Counted from the stretch's first letter, positions 7,961 to 16,275 are shown. The stretch is DNA of 64,000 nucleotides from Nonomuraea sp. NBC_00507 (GCF_036013525.1 NZ_CP107853.1:4588001-4652000); one strand, 5' to 3'. Numbers and translations: made by a program. Notes: generated from the letters alone by a model not told the origin.

Positions 7961-8621
7961 CGCTCAGCCGCTCCTGGGCGAACGAGCGGATCTCCTCTTC
8001 CTCGACCACGGCCGCGTGCTCCAAGAGGTTCGTATCCTCCTCGTCGGACAGACTCGCGGCGGCCGCCGCGGCGAACAGCCGGGTCACCGGGTCGCCTGCC
8101 TCGAGCCGGATGACGATACCGGCCAGATCGGGCTCCTCGTCGTCCTGGAGAATCAGCCACTCGGCCAACTCCTTGACCTGACCGGGGGGCAGGCATGCCG
8201 CCCCTGCCTCAAGCTGCTCGACCGAGGCCTCGGTCAGGAACTCGAGGACCTTCCAACGGACGGCGCTGTCTGCGTCTCGGCTCAGGTTCATGACCTGCGC
8301 GATGATGGGCCCGTGCCGCTCGTCGGCGTTCTCCAGCACCACTGCTATCGCGTCGTATCGCACAGTGCGGATCGGGCTGGAGAGGAGGGCCGGAACCTCG
8401 TCGATCAGCGGCGCGGCGAGTTCGGCGAGTTCCGACAGCAACCAGGTCGCCGTCGGCAGGATCCGGTCATCACCGCTGTGGAGAAGTCTGGCGAGGTTCT
8501 CGACGGGGAATCCCGCGTACAGCTCGCTGAGCAGGTCGTTGGCCGCCGAGCCCACGAGGTCGGCGTCGGCCGGATGTGCAAGGATGCGCTCGATCAGACC
8601 CTCGCCTGCTTGCGTCTGCAT
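7941..8621 (-). CDS. HEAT-repeat-like protein, putative toxin-immunity partner (226 aa)
   Basis: An acidic all-helical protein with repeated units such as LLSSPIRTVRYDAIAVVLEN and DSAVRWKVLEFLTEASVEQL that resemble HEAT repeats. The ATG at 8621 is 11 bases after AGGAGG, and that site lies within the end of the upstream toxin-like gene (stop 8627-8629), so translation is probably coupled; a GTG at 8633 is an alternative. Acidic HEAT-like proteins directly 3' of polymorphic toxin genes are often the immunity protein. That role here is inference from position. The C-terminus abuts an IS remnant and could be truncated. Confidence 0.65.
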   Translation of the reverse strand: MQTQAGEGLIERILAHPADADLVGSAANDLLSELYAGFPVENLARLLHSGDDRILPTATWLLSELAELAAPLIDEVPALLSSPIRTVRYDAIAVVLENADERHGPIIAQVMNLSRDADSAVRWKVLEFLTEASVEQLEAGAACLPPGQVKELAEWLILQDDEEPDLAGIVIRLEAGDPVTRLFAAAAAASLSDEEDTNLLEHAAVVEEEEIRSFAQERLSELRDGV

Positions 8622-8626
8622 CGGCC

Positions 8627-9736
8627 TTACCACCTCCTGTTCTTCTTCTGCTGCTCATACTCGGCATCAGTGGGGTAGCGGTCGGCGCTGGCTTGTGAGC
8701 CCCCGCTGTACGTGCCCCCGCTGGACGACGAGCTGGGCGTTTCGTCGAACTGACGTCGCCGTATGCTGTCCTCGAGGTCTTTGAGAGCCCTTTCTTCCCT
8801 TCTGATCCGCTCCGCGTGCCCGGCCTCCCAGCCCTTTCTGTCTTCCTCGGCCTTCCTCGTCTTGATGCTCTTCTTCAACATATCTCTGGCGCGCTTCGCC
8901 TCCGCCTCCGTCATGCCCTTGGCGCTGGTAGGCGGATCGCCGTGAACTCTTCCGTCATGGCGTGAGCCATTGTTCGAGTTGCGAGAGAAGAAGCCCCCGC
9001 TGCGGCCGCTTCCGCCACCACTACCCCTGCCACGCCCATTGCCTTGGTTATTCCTGTTGTTCCTGCGGCCCATCTGGGCGATGCCGTCCTTGATGGACCG
9101 AGGTCCGGACGGATTCCGCAGACCAGACGACCGCAAAGGCACTACACCGCGCGGGCCGGCCGCGGCCAGGCGTGATCCGGGACCTCCTGGGCCTCGCAGG
9201 TCGTCCAGGATGCGGCGCATCGGTTCGGTGACCCGGCGGCGCACGATGGGAGCGATCACCTTGCCGGTGCCCTCGCTGCCCTCACGAAGGATCTTCCTGA
9301 CCGCCTGACGCGACGCCAGCACCCGGGCCGTCGCGACGGTCGCCCCGACCACCCCGCCGAACGCCAGCGCCTTGGCCACGCCGACCGCGGTGAACACCGC
9401 CTGCGTGCCCGCCGCCACCTTCACAGCCGACACCACGGAAGCGGTACCGTCCAAGGCCACCGGCATCACCTGCATCGCCGCGTTCGCCTGAGCGACGTGG
9501 CCGCCCTGCGCACCGGTCCTGTTCCAGTGGTTCTCCATGCTGGTGGCGGACTCGCCGCGGTAAACCTGCTGCGTAGCGCGGACCGCCGAATCGGCACCGC
9601 TCGCCGCGGGGGCCGTACTGGAATGGGCGACCCGCGCGGCGTTGCCCTCGGCCCTGACGTCGTCCTCGTTCATGTTCGGCCAAGGACCGAGCATCTGCAT
9701 CATCCCGGCCGCCGCCGGGGGAAGCACTACAGCCAT
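8627..9736 (-). CDS. WXG100/type VII secretion-associated toxin-like protein (369 aa)
   Basis: Residues 1-100 look like a type VII (ESX) N-terminal region, with the PWPNMNEDDVRAEG motif common in actinobacterial polymorphic toxins. Residues about 110-145 form a small-residue-rich hydrophobic stretch (AVFTAVGVAKALAFGGVVGA). A Gly/Arg/Asn-rich linker follows at about 235-265, then a charged helical C-terminal domain beginning near GSRHDGRVHGDPP. I do not recognise a catalytic family for the C-terminal domain. The start at 9736 overlaps the end of the WXG100-like gene by ten bases. Position between a WXG100-like partner and a HEAT-like protein suggests a secreted effector. Confidence 0.65.
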   Translation of the reverse strand: MAVVLPPAAAGMMQMLGPWPNMNEDDVRAEGNAARVAHSSTAPAASGADSAVRATQQVYRGESATSMENHWNRTGAQGGHVAQANAAMQVMPVALDGTASVVSAVKVAAGTQAVFTAVGVAKALAFGGVVGATVATARVLASRQAVRKILREGSEGTGKVIAPIVRRRVTEPMRRILDDLRGPGGPGSRLAAAGPRGVVPLRSSGLRNPSGPRSIKDGIAQMGRRNNRNNQGNGRGRGSGGGSGRSGGFFSRNSNNGSRHDGRVHGDPPTSAKGMTEAEAKRARDMLKKSIKTRKAEEDRKGWEAGHAERIRREERALKDLEDSIRRRQFDETPSSSSSGGTYSGGSQASADRYPTDAEYEQQKKNRRW

Positions 9737-10047
9737 GTGCGACCAAAGTTTTGGACGTTCTCGGTGCTCGCGGCCTCGCCGTCGCGCGTGTTCTTGACCA
9801 CGGCGTGCAGGCCGTCGCCTGTATCCGCCATCACCGTGGACAGCCCTGCGAGCGCGGCCATCGACACCGCGCGGCACTCGGCGTACATGCTCGTGAACAT
9901 GCCGAACAGACCATCGTCCCCGAACGAGGACACCCCATCGCCGCGAGCTCTGAGCGGCTCGAGCGCGGCGTTGTAGTCCTCTCCATGGGTCCTGATCCGG
10001 GAGGCTTCCTGCCCCACAGCCCCCAAGGCGATCTCAAGTCCCGTCAT
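9727..10047 (-). CDS. WXG100-like small helical protein (106 aa)
   Basis: A helical protein of about 100 residues with the size and heptad-like pattern of WXG100/ESX substrates and chaperones (MTGLEIALGAVGQEASRIRT, MYAECRAVSMAALAGL). A canonical W-x-G turn is not evident. A GTG at 10068 would add seven residues; neither start has a convincing ribosome site. It overlaps the toxin-like gene by ten bases and is divergent from the YbaB-like pair. The likely role is as a co-secreted partner of the downstream protein. Confidence 0.6.
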   Translation of the reverse strand: MTGLEIALGAVGQEASRIRTHGEDYNAALEPLRARGDGVSSFGDDGLFGMFTSMYAECRAVSMAALAGLSTVMADTGDGLHAVVKNTRDGEAASTENVQNFGRTWL

Positions 10048-10184
10048 GCCGAAGCACCATATCGTCACACATCATGGTCTTTACAACATTTGCCGTTCAT
10101 GAGACGTGAATCTCCATGTCAAATCCCGGTCGTATGTGTTTAGACTGGGCGGCCGTTCGCTCTCCTGACAGCCGGAGGTCCGAC

Positions 10185-10574
10185 ATGCGGCCACCCACGC
10201 CCGACAACGACGACGAGTACCTGCTCGAATACTTCGCCCAAGGTCAGCGGGTCATACGCGACCTGCAGGCGGCGCAATCCGCGATTCGACAGGTGGAGGG
10301 TCTGGCGAAGAGCAAGGACGGGCTACTCGAGGCGGCCGCCGACGGCGAGGGCGGGCTCACCCGGTTGCGCATCGACCCGCGGGCGATGCGGCTCGGAGAA
10401 TCGGCGCTCGGCCGTGAGGTCGCCGCCGTGCTCCGGGCGGCACAGGAGGACGCGGCGCGCAAGGCGCAGGAGATCGCGGACGCGGCGGAAAGCGCCGCCG
10501 CACTGCCCCAGCCGCTCGACGAGACCTTCGTACGCGGGCGGGTCGAGCAGGTCGCCCGCGATCTTCTTCAATAG
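10185..10574 (+). CDS. YbaB/EbfC-like protein (129 aa)
   Basis: A small protein with the YbaB/EbfC core: a long helix (QRVIRDLQAAQSAIRQVEGL), strands (KSKDGLLEAAADGEGGLTRL) and the RIDPRAMRL segment, then a second helix. YbaB proteins bind DNA as dimers. In actinobacteria, diverged copies occur in type VII secretion and polymorphic toxin loci, where their role is unknown. The ATG at 10185 has GGAGG seven bases upstream; the longer frame from 10116 lacks one. The next gene is a second diverged copy 14 bases downstream. Confidence 0.75.
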   Translation: MRPPTPDNDDEYLLEYFAQGQRVIRDLQAAQSAIRQVEGLAKSKDGLLEAAADGEGGLTRLRIDPRAMRLGESALGREVAAVLRAAQEDAARKAQEIADAAESAAALPQPLDETFVRGRVEQVARDLLQ

Positions 10575-10588
10575 GCTCGGAGGCAAGC

Positions 10589-10966
10589 GTGTACGGCCAA
10601 CAGTTCGACCCCGCCGACATCACAGACCAGCACATCGACGACGTGGCCCGCCAGGGTGAGCGGGTGCTGGCCTGGCTGGAGACGGCGCAGGCGGACCTCG
10701 ACCAGATCGTGGGGGCGGGCGAAACGACGGAAGGCCAGGTCAAGGCTACCGTGGACGTGAACGGGCGGGTCCTCGAGATCACCTACGGCCCCCGCGTGAC
10801 GCGATTGAGCAGCCAGGAGCTGGCCGAGCAGACGCTCCTGACGGTGCGGGCGGCGCACGCGGACGCCCAGCGCCAGACGCACGATCTCATGCGCGAGGCC
10901 ATGCCGGACTTCGATCCGGTGGAGGCGAACGAGCAGTTCCAGCGCCTGCTGACCGACTGGAGCTGA
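10589..10966 (+). CDS. Second YbaB/EbfC-like protein (125 aa)
   Basis: A diverged YbaB-fold protein with the same helix-strand-helix order: ERVLAWLETAQADLDQIVGA, then EGQVKATVDVNGRVLEITYG, then ELAEQTLLTVRAAHADAQRQ. It starts with GTG at 10589 after GGAGG (10579-10583). It forms an operon with the preceding YbaB-like gene and is divergent from the WXG100/toxin-like pair. Tandem YbaB-like genes beside WXG100-like genes are a recurrent actinobacterial arrangement; the function is not established. Confidence 0.7.
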   Translation: MYGQQFDPADITDQHIDDVARQGERVLAWLETAQADLDQIVGAGETTEGQVKATVDVNGRVLEITYGPRVTRLSSQELAEQTLLTVRAAHADAQRQTHDLMREAMPDFDPVEANEQFQRLLTDWS

Positions 10967-11120
10967 CCCGGCCGTTGACAGTGGTCTGCCGCTCTTCCAG
11001 ATGCGGCAGGATCGCATCATGCTTCGCCGTCGACATTTGGCACGGTCTCTGCCGACACGCCTGTACCAGATCAGTGCGTGCGGTTCAGGTCAACCACCAT
11101 GACAAACTTCTCGCACCCAA

Positions 11121-11438
11121 CAGGTGACGGTGCGCGGGGAACTCAGCATGGCCCTGGTCGCGATCCACAACTGAACGTTCCTGCTCGGGCCCAGCTTCGT
11201 GCTGGGGATCAACACGGTGTTGATGGCGTACCTGATGGTCAAGCCCGGTCTGGTTCCGCGGTTCATCGGCGTGCTGGGGCTGGTGGGCGGGCCGCTGGTG
11301 TTCGCGTCGGTGACCGCCACGATGTTCGGCCTGGTCGAGCAGGTGTCGACGCTGGGGGCGGTCGTGGCGATCCCGGTGTTCGGCTGGGAGCTGAGCCTGG
11401 CGGGCCGGCTCATCATCAAGGGATTCAGGACTCCGTGA
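11121..11438 (+). pseudogene. DUF4386-type membrane protein remnant with in-frame stop
   Basis: The C-terminal half of a DUF4386 integral membrane protein remains: VRGELSMALVAIHN, a TGA stop at 11172-11174 where the family has Trp (one base from TGG), then TFLLGPSFVLGINTVLMAYL and two further membrane helices ending at 11438. The N-terminal half is absent. The end overlaps the last bases of the convergent propeller gene by 14 bases. A nonsense mutation after 5' truncation best explains it. Confidence 0.7.
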
Positions 11439-12558
11439 AGGACGGCAGCCAGCTCGGGCGAGTGAGCCGGTCGGTCCAGCCGGTCAGGGGTGTGAACTCG
11501 GGCTTCCCTGTCACGTCGACCAGCACCAGGCGGTAGCGGGATTTGTCGCCGCCGGTGTCCGCCATCCAGGCGATCAGATGCGTGTCGTCGGCCCAGGCGA
11601 GCAATCGCACGATGGCCTGACCGCCGCCCGGTTCCAGGAGCGTGGTCTGACCGGAGGCGATTTCGGCGACGAAGGGAGCCGAGCCGCTCCTGCCGCCCAT
11701 GGCCAGGCGCCGGCCGTCGGGGGACAGCCCGGCGGGCTGGTCGCTCGAGGACTCCTGATCCGGGCCGGGGCGGGGCTGCCCGGTGAGGTCGTAGTACACG
11801 CGGGGTTGCTGGCGGGCGCCGATGTCCTCCCAGATCAGCGAGCCGTCGCGGCTCCAGGACAAGTCGCTGCGCATGCCGGAGTCGTCAGGCAGGCTGTGGA
11901 AGGTGGTCGCGCTGCTCGCCACGTCCACGATGGCGAAGCCGGTTCTGGACGGTCCTGCTTCGCCGGGGTCGTCGAGAAGTCCGGGGTCGGCGTCGTACGT
12001 GGTGACCAGGAGCCGCTTCCCGTCCGGGGACCAGGCGACGCTGCCTGCGACGGCGCGGCCGAGGTCGATCCAGCGCCGCACCGAGGCGGCGGTGGTGTCG
12101 ACCAGGCCGATCCGGCGCGCGGGCAGATTCTTCTCCAGCACTGCGGCCGTCCGGCCCCCGGGCGCCACGTCGATCCATCCCCATGGAGCCGCTGTGTAGC
12201 CGCTCGCGCCGGCGTGCGTGAACAGGTACCAGTCGCAACTCGACGCGCAGTCGGCGTACGCGGTGAGCGTGACGCGTCCGGCGGCGACGCGGGTCACAGG
12301 CGGGGCGTGGCTGAGATCGGCTGCTATCCCTCCAGCGATAACGCTGGTCGCGACCGGAGGGTCCTCCCGCGCGACAAGGGAAGGTGCCGTGATCGCGCCG
12401 ACGGTGACGGCGGCGGCCACGGCGGCCGCGGTGGTGGCCGCTCTCCTGATCCGCATGCGGGTCCGCTGCCGCCATGCGGCGTGCGCTACGCCGGTCGGCG
12501 TCCTGGCCTGGTCGGCCACCGCGGTGAGCGTGTCTTTCAGCAGCTCGTCAGTGGTCAT
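11425..12558 (-). CDS. Membrane-anchored beta-propeller-like protein, possible sigma-factor partner (377 aa)
   Basis: Residues 1-40 are cytoplasmic (MTTDELLKDTLTAVADQART), residues about 41-60 are a transmembrane helix (TTAAAVAAAVTVGAITAPSL), and the rest is extracytoplasmic. The outer domain has TolB/WD40-like blade repeats such as SVAWSPDGKRLLVTTYD, RSDLSWSRDGSLIWEDIG and AGLSPDGRRLAMGG. It starts two bases after the ECF sigma gene stop. Position and topology suggest an anti-sigma-like sensor, but no zinc-binding anti-sigma motif is visible, so that role is inference. Confidence 0.75.
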   Translation of the reverse strand: MTTDELLKDTLTAVADQARTPTGVAHAAWRQRTRMRIRRAATTAAAVAAAVTVGAITAPSLVAREDPPVATSVIAGGIAADLSHAPPVTRVAAGRVTLTAYADCASSCDWYLFTHAGASGYTAAPWGWIDVAPGGRTAAVLEKNLPARRIGLVDTTAASVRRWIDLGRAVAGSVAWSPDGKRLLVTTYDADPGLLDDPGEAGPSRTGFAIVDVASSATTFHSLPDDSGMRSDLSWSRDGSLIWEDIGARQQPRVYYDLTGQPRPGPDQESSSDQPAGLSPDGRRLAMGGRSGSAPFVAEIASGQTTLLEPGGGQAIVRLLAWADDTHLIAWMADTGGDKSRYRLVLVDVTGKPEFTPLTGWTDRLTRPSWLPSFTES

Positions 12559-12559
12559 G

Positions 12560-13066
12560 TCAGGTCCTTCCCGAGCGGGTATACAGGTCGTGGAGTTCGG
12601 GGCACAACTGCAGGAGCCGGGCCAGGGCCCGGTGGGCGGTGCTGCGTACCGTGCCGATGCTGCAGCCGAGGGTGGCGGCCACGGTGGATTCCGACTGGTC
12701 TTCGAAGTAGCGGAGCACCAGCACGGCCCGCTGCTTGGCGGTCAGCCTGCCGAGCGCCTTCTGGACCATGATCTTGAGCTCGACGCCGTGCGTGGCGTCC
12801 GCCGCGTTCGCCTGCTCGGGAATCTCCGGGACGGCGTACTCCCGCCTGCGCCGCCACCACGAGATCTGCTGGCGGTACATCACCTGCCGGAGATAGCCGT
12901 CCGGATCGTCGATCTTGCTCCATTTGAGCGCGGTCTTGGCCAGGCTGGTTTGCAGCAGGTCCTCGGCCGCGTGCTGGTCACCGGCCGTCAGCAGGTAGGC
13001 CAGGCGCATGAACGCGGCCGAGCGCGCCGCCACGAACTCGTCGAACTCCCGCCGGTTCGCGCTCAC
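12560..13066 (-). CDS. SigE-family ECF RNA polymerase sigma factor (168 aa)
   Basis: A sigma-70 region 2 (EFDEFVAARSAAFMRLAYLL, then AEDLLQTSLAKTALKW) and region 4 (ALGRLTAKQRAVLVLRYFED, then TVAATLGCSIGTVRSTAHRA) define a short ECF factor of the actinobacterial SigE-like group, which directs RNA polymerase to stress or envelope promoters. The GTG start at 13066 overlaps the stop of the deacetylase gene (GTGA), and the next gene follows after one base, so all three genes form one transcript. Regulation by the downstream membrane protein is plausible. Confidence 0.9.
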   Translation of the reverse strand: MSANRREFDEFVAARSAAFMRLAYLLTAGDQHAAEDLLQTSLAKTALKWSKIDDPDGYLRQVMYRQQISWWRRRREYAVPEIPEQANAADATHGVELKIMVQKALGRLTAKQRAVLVLRYFEDQSESTVAATLGCSIGTVRSTAHRALARLLQLCPELHDLYTRSGRT

Positions 13067-14481
13067 CTCGCGGCCTCGTCGCGCAGCTGGGTGACCGTGA
13101 CGAAGTGGTAGCCGCGGCCGGACAACGTCTGCAGGATCCGCGGGATGGCCGCCACTGTGGTCGGGTGGATGTCATGAAAAAGGATGATCGCGCCGGGCTT
13201 GGCCCCCGACACGGCCGCTCGGGTCACCCGGGCGGAGTCGCGGTACTTCCAGTCCAGGGTGTCCACGCTCCACAGGATGAGGGGATGCGGCGTCTGCTCA
13301 CGCACAACGTCGTTCACGGCTCCGTACGGGGGCCGGACGATACGCGGCGACACTTCCGACGCCTTCTTGATGGCCTGATCCGTGCGGCGCAGATCATCCC
13401 GCACCTGGGCCGCCGTCAGCCGGGTCAGGTCGCGGTGCGACCAGCTGTGGTTGCCGAGCTCGTGCCCGGCCTCGGCGGTCTGGCGCACGACGTCTGGACT
13501 TATCGCGACGTTCTGTCCCACGACGAAGAACGTGGCACGCGCGTGGAACTTGGCCAGATGGGCCAGCAACGTCTGGGTGTAAGGCCCGGGGCCGTCGTCG
13601 AACGTCAGCGCCACGCACTTGACCTGCCGGCAGTCGGCGGTCCCCTCCGTTGCCGGGGCAAGCGTGGGCGTCGGGGAGACGGAGCCGTTCAGGCCGAGGC
13701 GCCGCTCGGGCTCCACGACCTGCCGCTGCACCCTACGGCCGAAGTCCGACAGTAGCGGGCGCGCGATCGAGGCAGGCAGCACGGCCCGCAGTTGCCCCGC
13801 GGGCGCCACCCCCACCACGCTCTCGTCGAAGGTCACCACCAGGTCGCCGCGGGCGGTGAACGCCAGATCGTCCAGGTAACGGGTCCGGGAGGCGTCGTCA
13901 GCCATGACGCTGCGCAACGCCCGGGAGTCGAAGCCCTGCTTCCTCGACAGGGCCGTGCCGAGCCCGGCGGCGAGCTTGCCGAACGCGTCGGGGTCGATGA
14001 GAGAAACCGCAGGCAGGGCTTGGCCTGTCTTCCCGTCGTACCAGCGTGTGGTCGTGGATTTGCCGTCGCCGGCGCCGCCCAGCCACCATTCGGTGTAGCG
14101 CACCCCGATGACGTCTCCCGAGGCGACCAGGAACGCGAAGTCCAGGTTCAGCTCGGCGGTATGGTCGCACGCCTGGCGGAGGAACTCGGCCCGCCGGTTC
14201 TCCGCCATGCGCCGCAGCGCCGCGGTGAACGAGTCAGCACCCGGCACCCGCGGGTACGCGATTGACCAGGCGCACGACCGGTCGTTGCTGCTGTCGCGGA
14301 CCACCCGCAGGCCGTCGATCCACGTCGGCGAGACGGTCGAGATCTCGTCGGGCTGGTGCACGATGCCGCTCACGGGCGTCCGCCGGCCGTTCTGGGCAGG
14401 CGCCGCGCCGGACACCGCGCAGCCCGCCGTCAGCAGGCATGCGACGGTGAGCAGCGTGGTGATCTTATGTGGAGGTTGCAT
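13063..14481 (-). CDS. Polysaccharide deacetylase (NodB-domain) lipoprotein (472 aa)
   Basis: An exported lipoprotein: the signal peptide ends in the lipobox LTAGC (C21). Residues about 289-470 are a NodB polysaccharide/peptidoglycan deacetylase domain with the metal and catalytic residues D295-D296 (TFDDGPGP), H345 and H349 (NHSWSH), and the RPPYG and LFHDIH motifs. Residues 40-280 form an extracellular region with features of DUF3298-type domains. It would act on cell-wall or environmental glycans at the outer membrane face. It is the first gene of the sigma-factor operon, with overlapping stop and start. Confidence 0.88.
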   Translation of the reverse strand: MQPPHKITTLLTVACLLTAGCAVSGAAPAQNGRRTPVSGIVHQPDEISTVSPTWIDGLRVVRDSSNDRSCAWSIAYPRVPGADSFTAALRRMAENRRAEFLRQACDHTAELNLDFAFLVASGDVIGVRYTEWWLGGAGDGKSTTTRWYDGKTGQALPAVSLIDPDAFGKLAAGLGTALSRKQGFDSRALRSVMADDASRTRYLDDLAFTARGDLVVTFDESVVGVAPAGQLRAVLPASIARPLLSDFGRRVQRQVVEPERRLGLNGSVSPTPTLAPATEGTADCRQVKCVALTFDDGPGPYTQTLLAHLAKFHARATFFVVGQNVAISPDVVRQTAEAGHELGNHSWSHRDLTRLTAAQVRDDLRRTDQAIKKASEVSPRIVRPPYGAVNDVVREQTPHPLILWSVDTLDWKYRDSARVTRAAVSGAKPGAIILFHDIHPTTVAAIPRILQTLSGRGYHFVTVTQLRDEAAR

Positions 14482-14505
14482 CGGCCGCTGGAACTCCGCT
14501 CTTCA

Positions 14506-14545
14506 TGACAAACATGTCAAACCACCTATTGAGTGATGAATAGGT
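14506..14545. promoter_or_regulatory. Two inverted repeats upstream of the deacetylase-sigma operon
   Basis: TGACA-N4-TGTCA (14506-14519) and ACCTATT-N8-AATAGGT (14524-14545) lie 25-65 bases upstream of the operon start at 14481. Both are symmetric and AT-rich compared with their surroundings. They are candidate regulator sites; no protein is assigned to them. Confidence 0.4.
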
Positions 14546-14641
14546 AGATGCACGTTTCGCATCCTTTGTTGCCATAAGGACGCGGCAGAGCGGGGGCATC
14601 TTTGCGACCTGTCGCAGAAGTTTTCGGCTGACCGGCGTGCG

Positions 14642-14735
14642 TCAGCCGAAGGCGCGGACCTCCAGCAACCCGACCGAGGCCTGGCCGCTCCGCAACACGA
14701 TCCGGAGCCGGGCGCTTGTCAGGCTGGTTGCTTGG
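14642..14735 (-). other. Short beta-strand tail in another frame behind the esterase
   Basis: After and overlapping the esterase stop, a different minus-strand frame reads SLTSARLRIVLRSGQASVGL then LEVRAFG and a stop. This resembles the last strands of an F5/8 (discoidin-like) or similar jelly-roll domain (RxRxVL...VGLxEVRxFG). It may be the residue of a C-terminal binding domain separated from the esterase by a frameshift, or chance. Confidence 0.3.
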
Positions 14736-16029
14736 TCCGGCTCAGCAGCCACCGGAGGATGGAGCCGTCCTCGTAGGTGGGTCCGTACGCGGCGTGGTAG
14801 TCCGGGAGAGAGAATGCCGCGTCTTCGTACTCGGTGTACCGCAACAGGGCCTCGATCTGCTCGGGTGTCTTGCCCCGCGCGGCGTACGCGTCCCGCAACA
14901 GCGTCCGCGTCGTGCGAGCCAGGTTGATGTTCAGCAGGTGATCGTGGACGCCGTGGGTGACCCACAGCGGGATCTCCGCGGCCGCGATGGCCGCCGCCTG
15001 CTCGGCGTTGACCGCGAAGCCGCCGGTCACCAACCCACCGGCGAACGGGTCCGGCCGCTTGGCGAACGCGTTCCACAGCAGCTGCGAGCCGTAGGAGACG
15101 GTGGTGGCATAGACCCGCCGCTTGTCCACGGCGAAGTCCTCAAGGAACTGATCAAGCAGCTTGACCAGCAAATCCGCCTCGGCCGGGCTGCCGACGCGCT
15201 GGTGCTGCGGGGCGAGCACGATGACGTCCTCCGTGCTGCCGGTCCACTTCGGCTGCAGCCAGGCGGTCGCGGGGATGTCCGCGGCCAGTTGGACCGTGAG
15301 GTTGTCGCCGTCCCAGCCCATGCCGTGCCCGGGCAGGACGACCATCAGCGGGTACGTCTTCGCCGGGTCGTGGTTCTTCGGCAGGTGGTAATGGTACGGC
15401 AGCACCATTCCGCCGGACAGGTACGAGCCGTACCGGAACTCGTCCACGAGGAGGTTGACCGGCTTCTCGGTCACTTTTCTGGAGGTTTCCGGGGTCGCCC
15501 TGGCCAGCAGCGGGCCCTTGCCGATCCCGAGGCCTGGCCGGCCGTACACGTTCTTGCGCTGCACCAGCTGGGTGGGCAGGTCCGGGTTCACTTTCACCGT
15601 GCACAGGAAGGTCGGGCACTTGGAGACGATCACCGTCCAGCCCGCGTTCTGCTCTGGGTCGAGTTCGACGATGACGTACCGGCCGGGCACGGAGCGGTGG
15701 TCGGTCCGGGGGGTGGCGGCGTTGTTGGTGTAGGTGTGGGTGACCTTCCGCTCAGTCAGCTTGGGCAGGTCCTCGATGGGGTTGAAGCGGAAGTTGTAGA
15801 GCGTGTCCTGCACCGAGAACGTCGAGTTGTCCAATTCTCGCGGGTTGACGGTCTCGCCGTATTCGACTGCTACCGCGGACACCTTCTGCCCGTAGGTGTA
15901 GACCTTCGTGATCGCCGTGACGCTCTGGATACCCGCCGGGGTGTCCGCGGACGTCGACGCTGACGCCGGCGTGGCCGTCGATAAGAGTCCGGCCGCCATG
16001 ACAGTGGCGATGAGTCGGCGGGTGGTCAT
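14719..16029 (-). CDS. Secreted alpha/beta-hydrolase esterase with N-terminal Ig-like region (436 aa)
   Basis: A signal peptide (MTTRRLIATVMAAGLLSTAT to ASAS) precedes an Ig-like strand region at about 30-190 and an alpha/beta-hydrolase domain at about 200-430. This is the layout of EstA-like and PHB-depolymerase-like secreted esterases. The core shows LMVVLPGHGMGWDGDN, DVIVLAPQ, DKRRVYATTVSYGSQLLWNA (the presumed nucleophile elbow is TVSYG, not GxSxG) and PLWVTHGVHDHLL. The ATG at 16029 has GGAGG seven bases upstream. A strong promoter and a LacI operator lie about 200 bases upstream, tying it to the neighbouring sugar transporter. Likely substrates are acylated carbohydrates or polyesters. 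Confidence 0.8.
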   Translation of the reverse strand: MTTRRLIATVMAAGLLSTATPASASTSADTPAGIQSVTAITKVYTYGQKVSAVAVEYGETVNPRELDNSTFSVQDTLYNFRFNPIEDLPKLTERKVTHTYTNNAATPRTDHRSVPGRYVIVELDPEQNAGWTVIVSKCPTFLCTVKVNPDLPTQLVQRKNVYGRPGLGIGKGPLLARATPETSRKVTEKPVNLLVDEFRYGSYLSGGMVLPYHYHLPKNHDPAKTYPLMVVLPGHGMGWDGDNLTVQLAADIPATAWLQPKWTGSTEDVIVLAPQHQRVGSPAEADLLVKLLDQFLEDFAVDKRRVYATTVSYGSQLLWNAFAKRPDPFAGGLVTGGFAVNAEQAAAIAAAEIPLWVTHGVHDHLLNINLARTTRTLLRDAYAARGKTPEQIEALLRYTEYEDAAFSLPDYHAAYGPTYEDGSILRWLLSRTKQPA

Positions 16030-16227
16030 GTGGGTGACCTCCACTGCGATTTCGGGTGGCTGATGAGACGCTGCGGACCACCGGCAATCGAACGGTCGTG
16101 ATGGTCGCGGCGGCGGGACCGGGGCGGACGAAGCCGCCCGCGATGTCAGTCTTGGCAGGTGCCGGCTGGCGCACACAAGGCGCCTGTTCCGTTTGCACCT
16201 CCTTCAGGCCAGCGTTGTGACGCTGGC

Positions 16228-16275
16228 GCTAAATCGGGTTAGCCGTACTATTACGGCCGGTCCCGCGCCTGTCAA
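16228..16275 (-). promoter_or_regulatory. Esterase promoter with LacI-type operator
   Basis: On the minus strand, TTGACA (16275-16270) and TAATAG (16253-16248) are separated by 16 bp. Four bases further lies GCTAAATCGGGTTAGC (16228-16243), written in plus-strand sense, with arms GCTAA-N6-TTAGC. Its reverse complement occurs at 17610-17625 in front of the sugar transporter. Position just after the -10 box fits repression. A leader of about 200 bases with no recognised structure separates it from the esterase start. Confidence 0.75.

Noticed and set aside
16030..16227. Possible riboswitch in the esterase leader
   Set aside because: The roughly 200-base leader is long, but I find no conserved aptamer elements or terminator-antiterminator pair; only the promoter/operator is supported.
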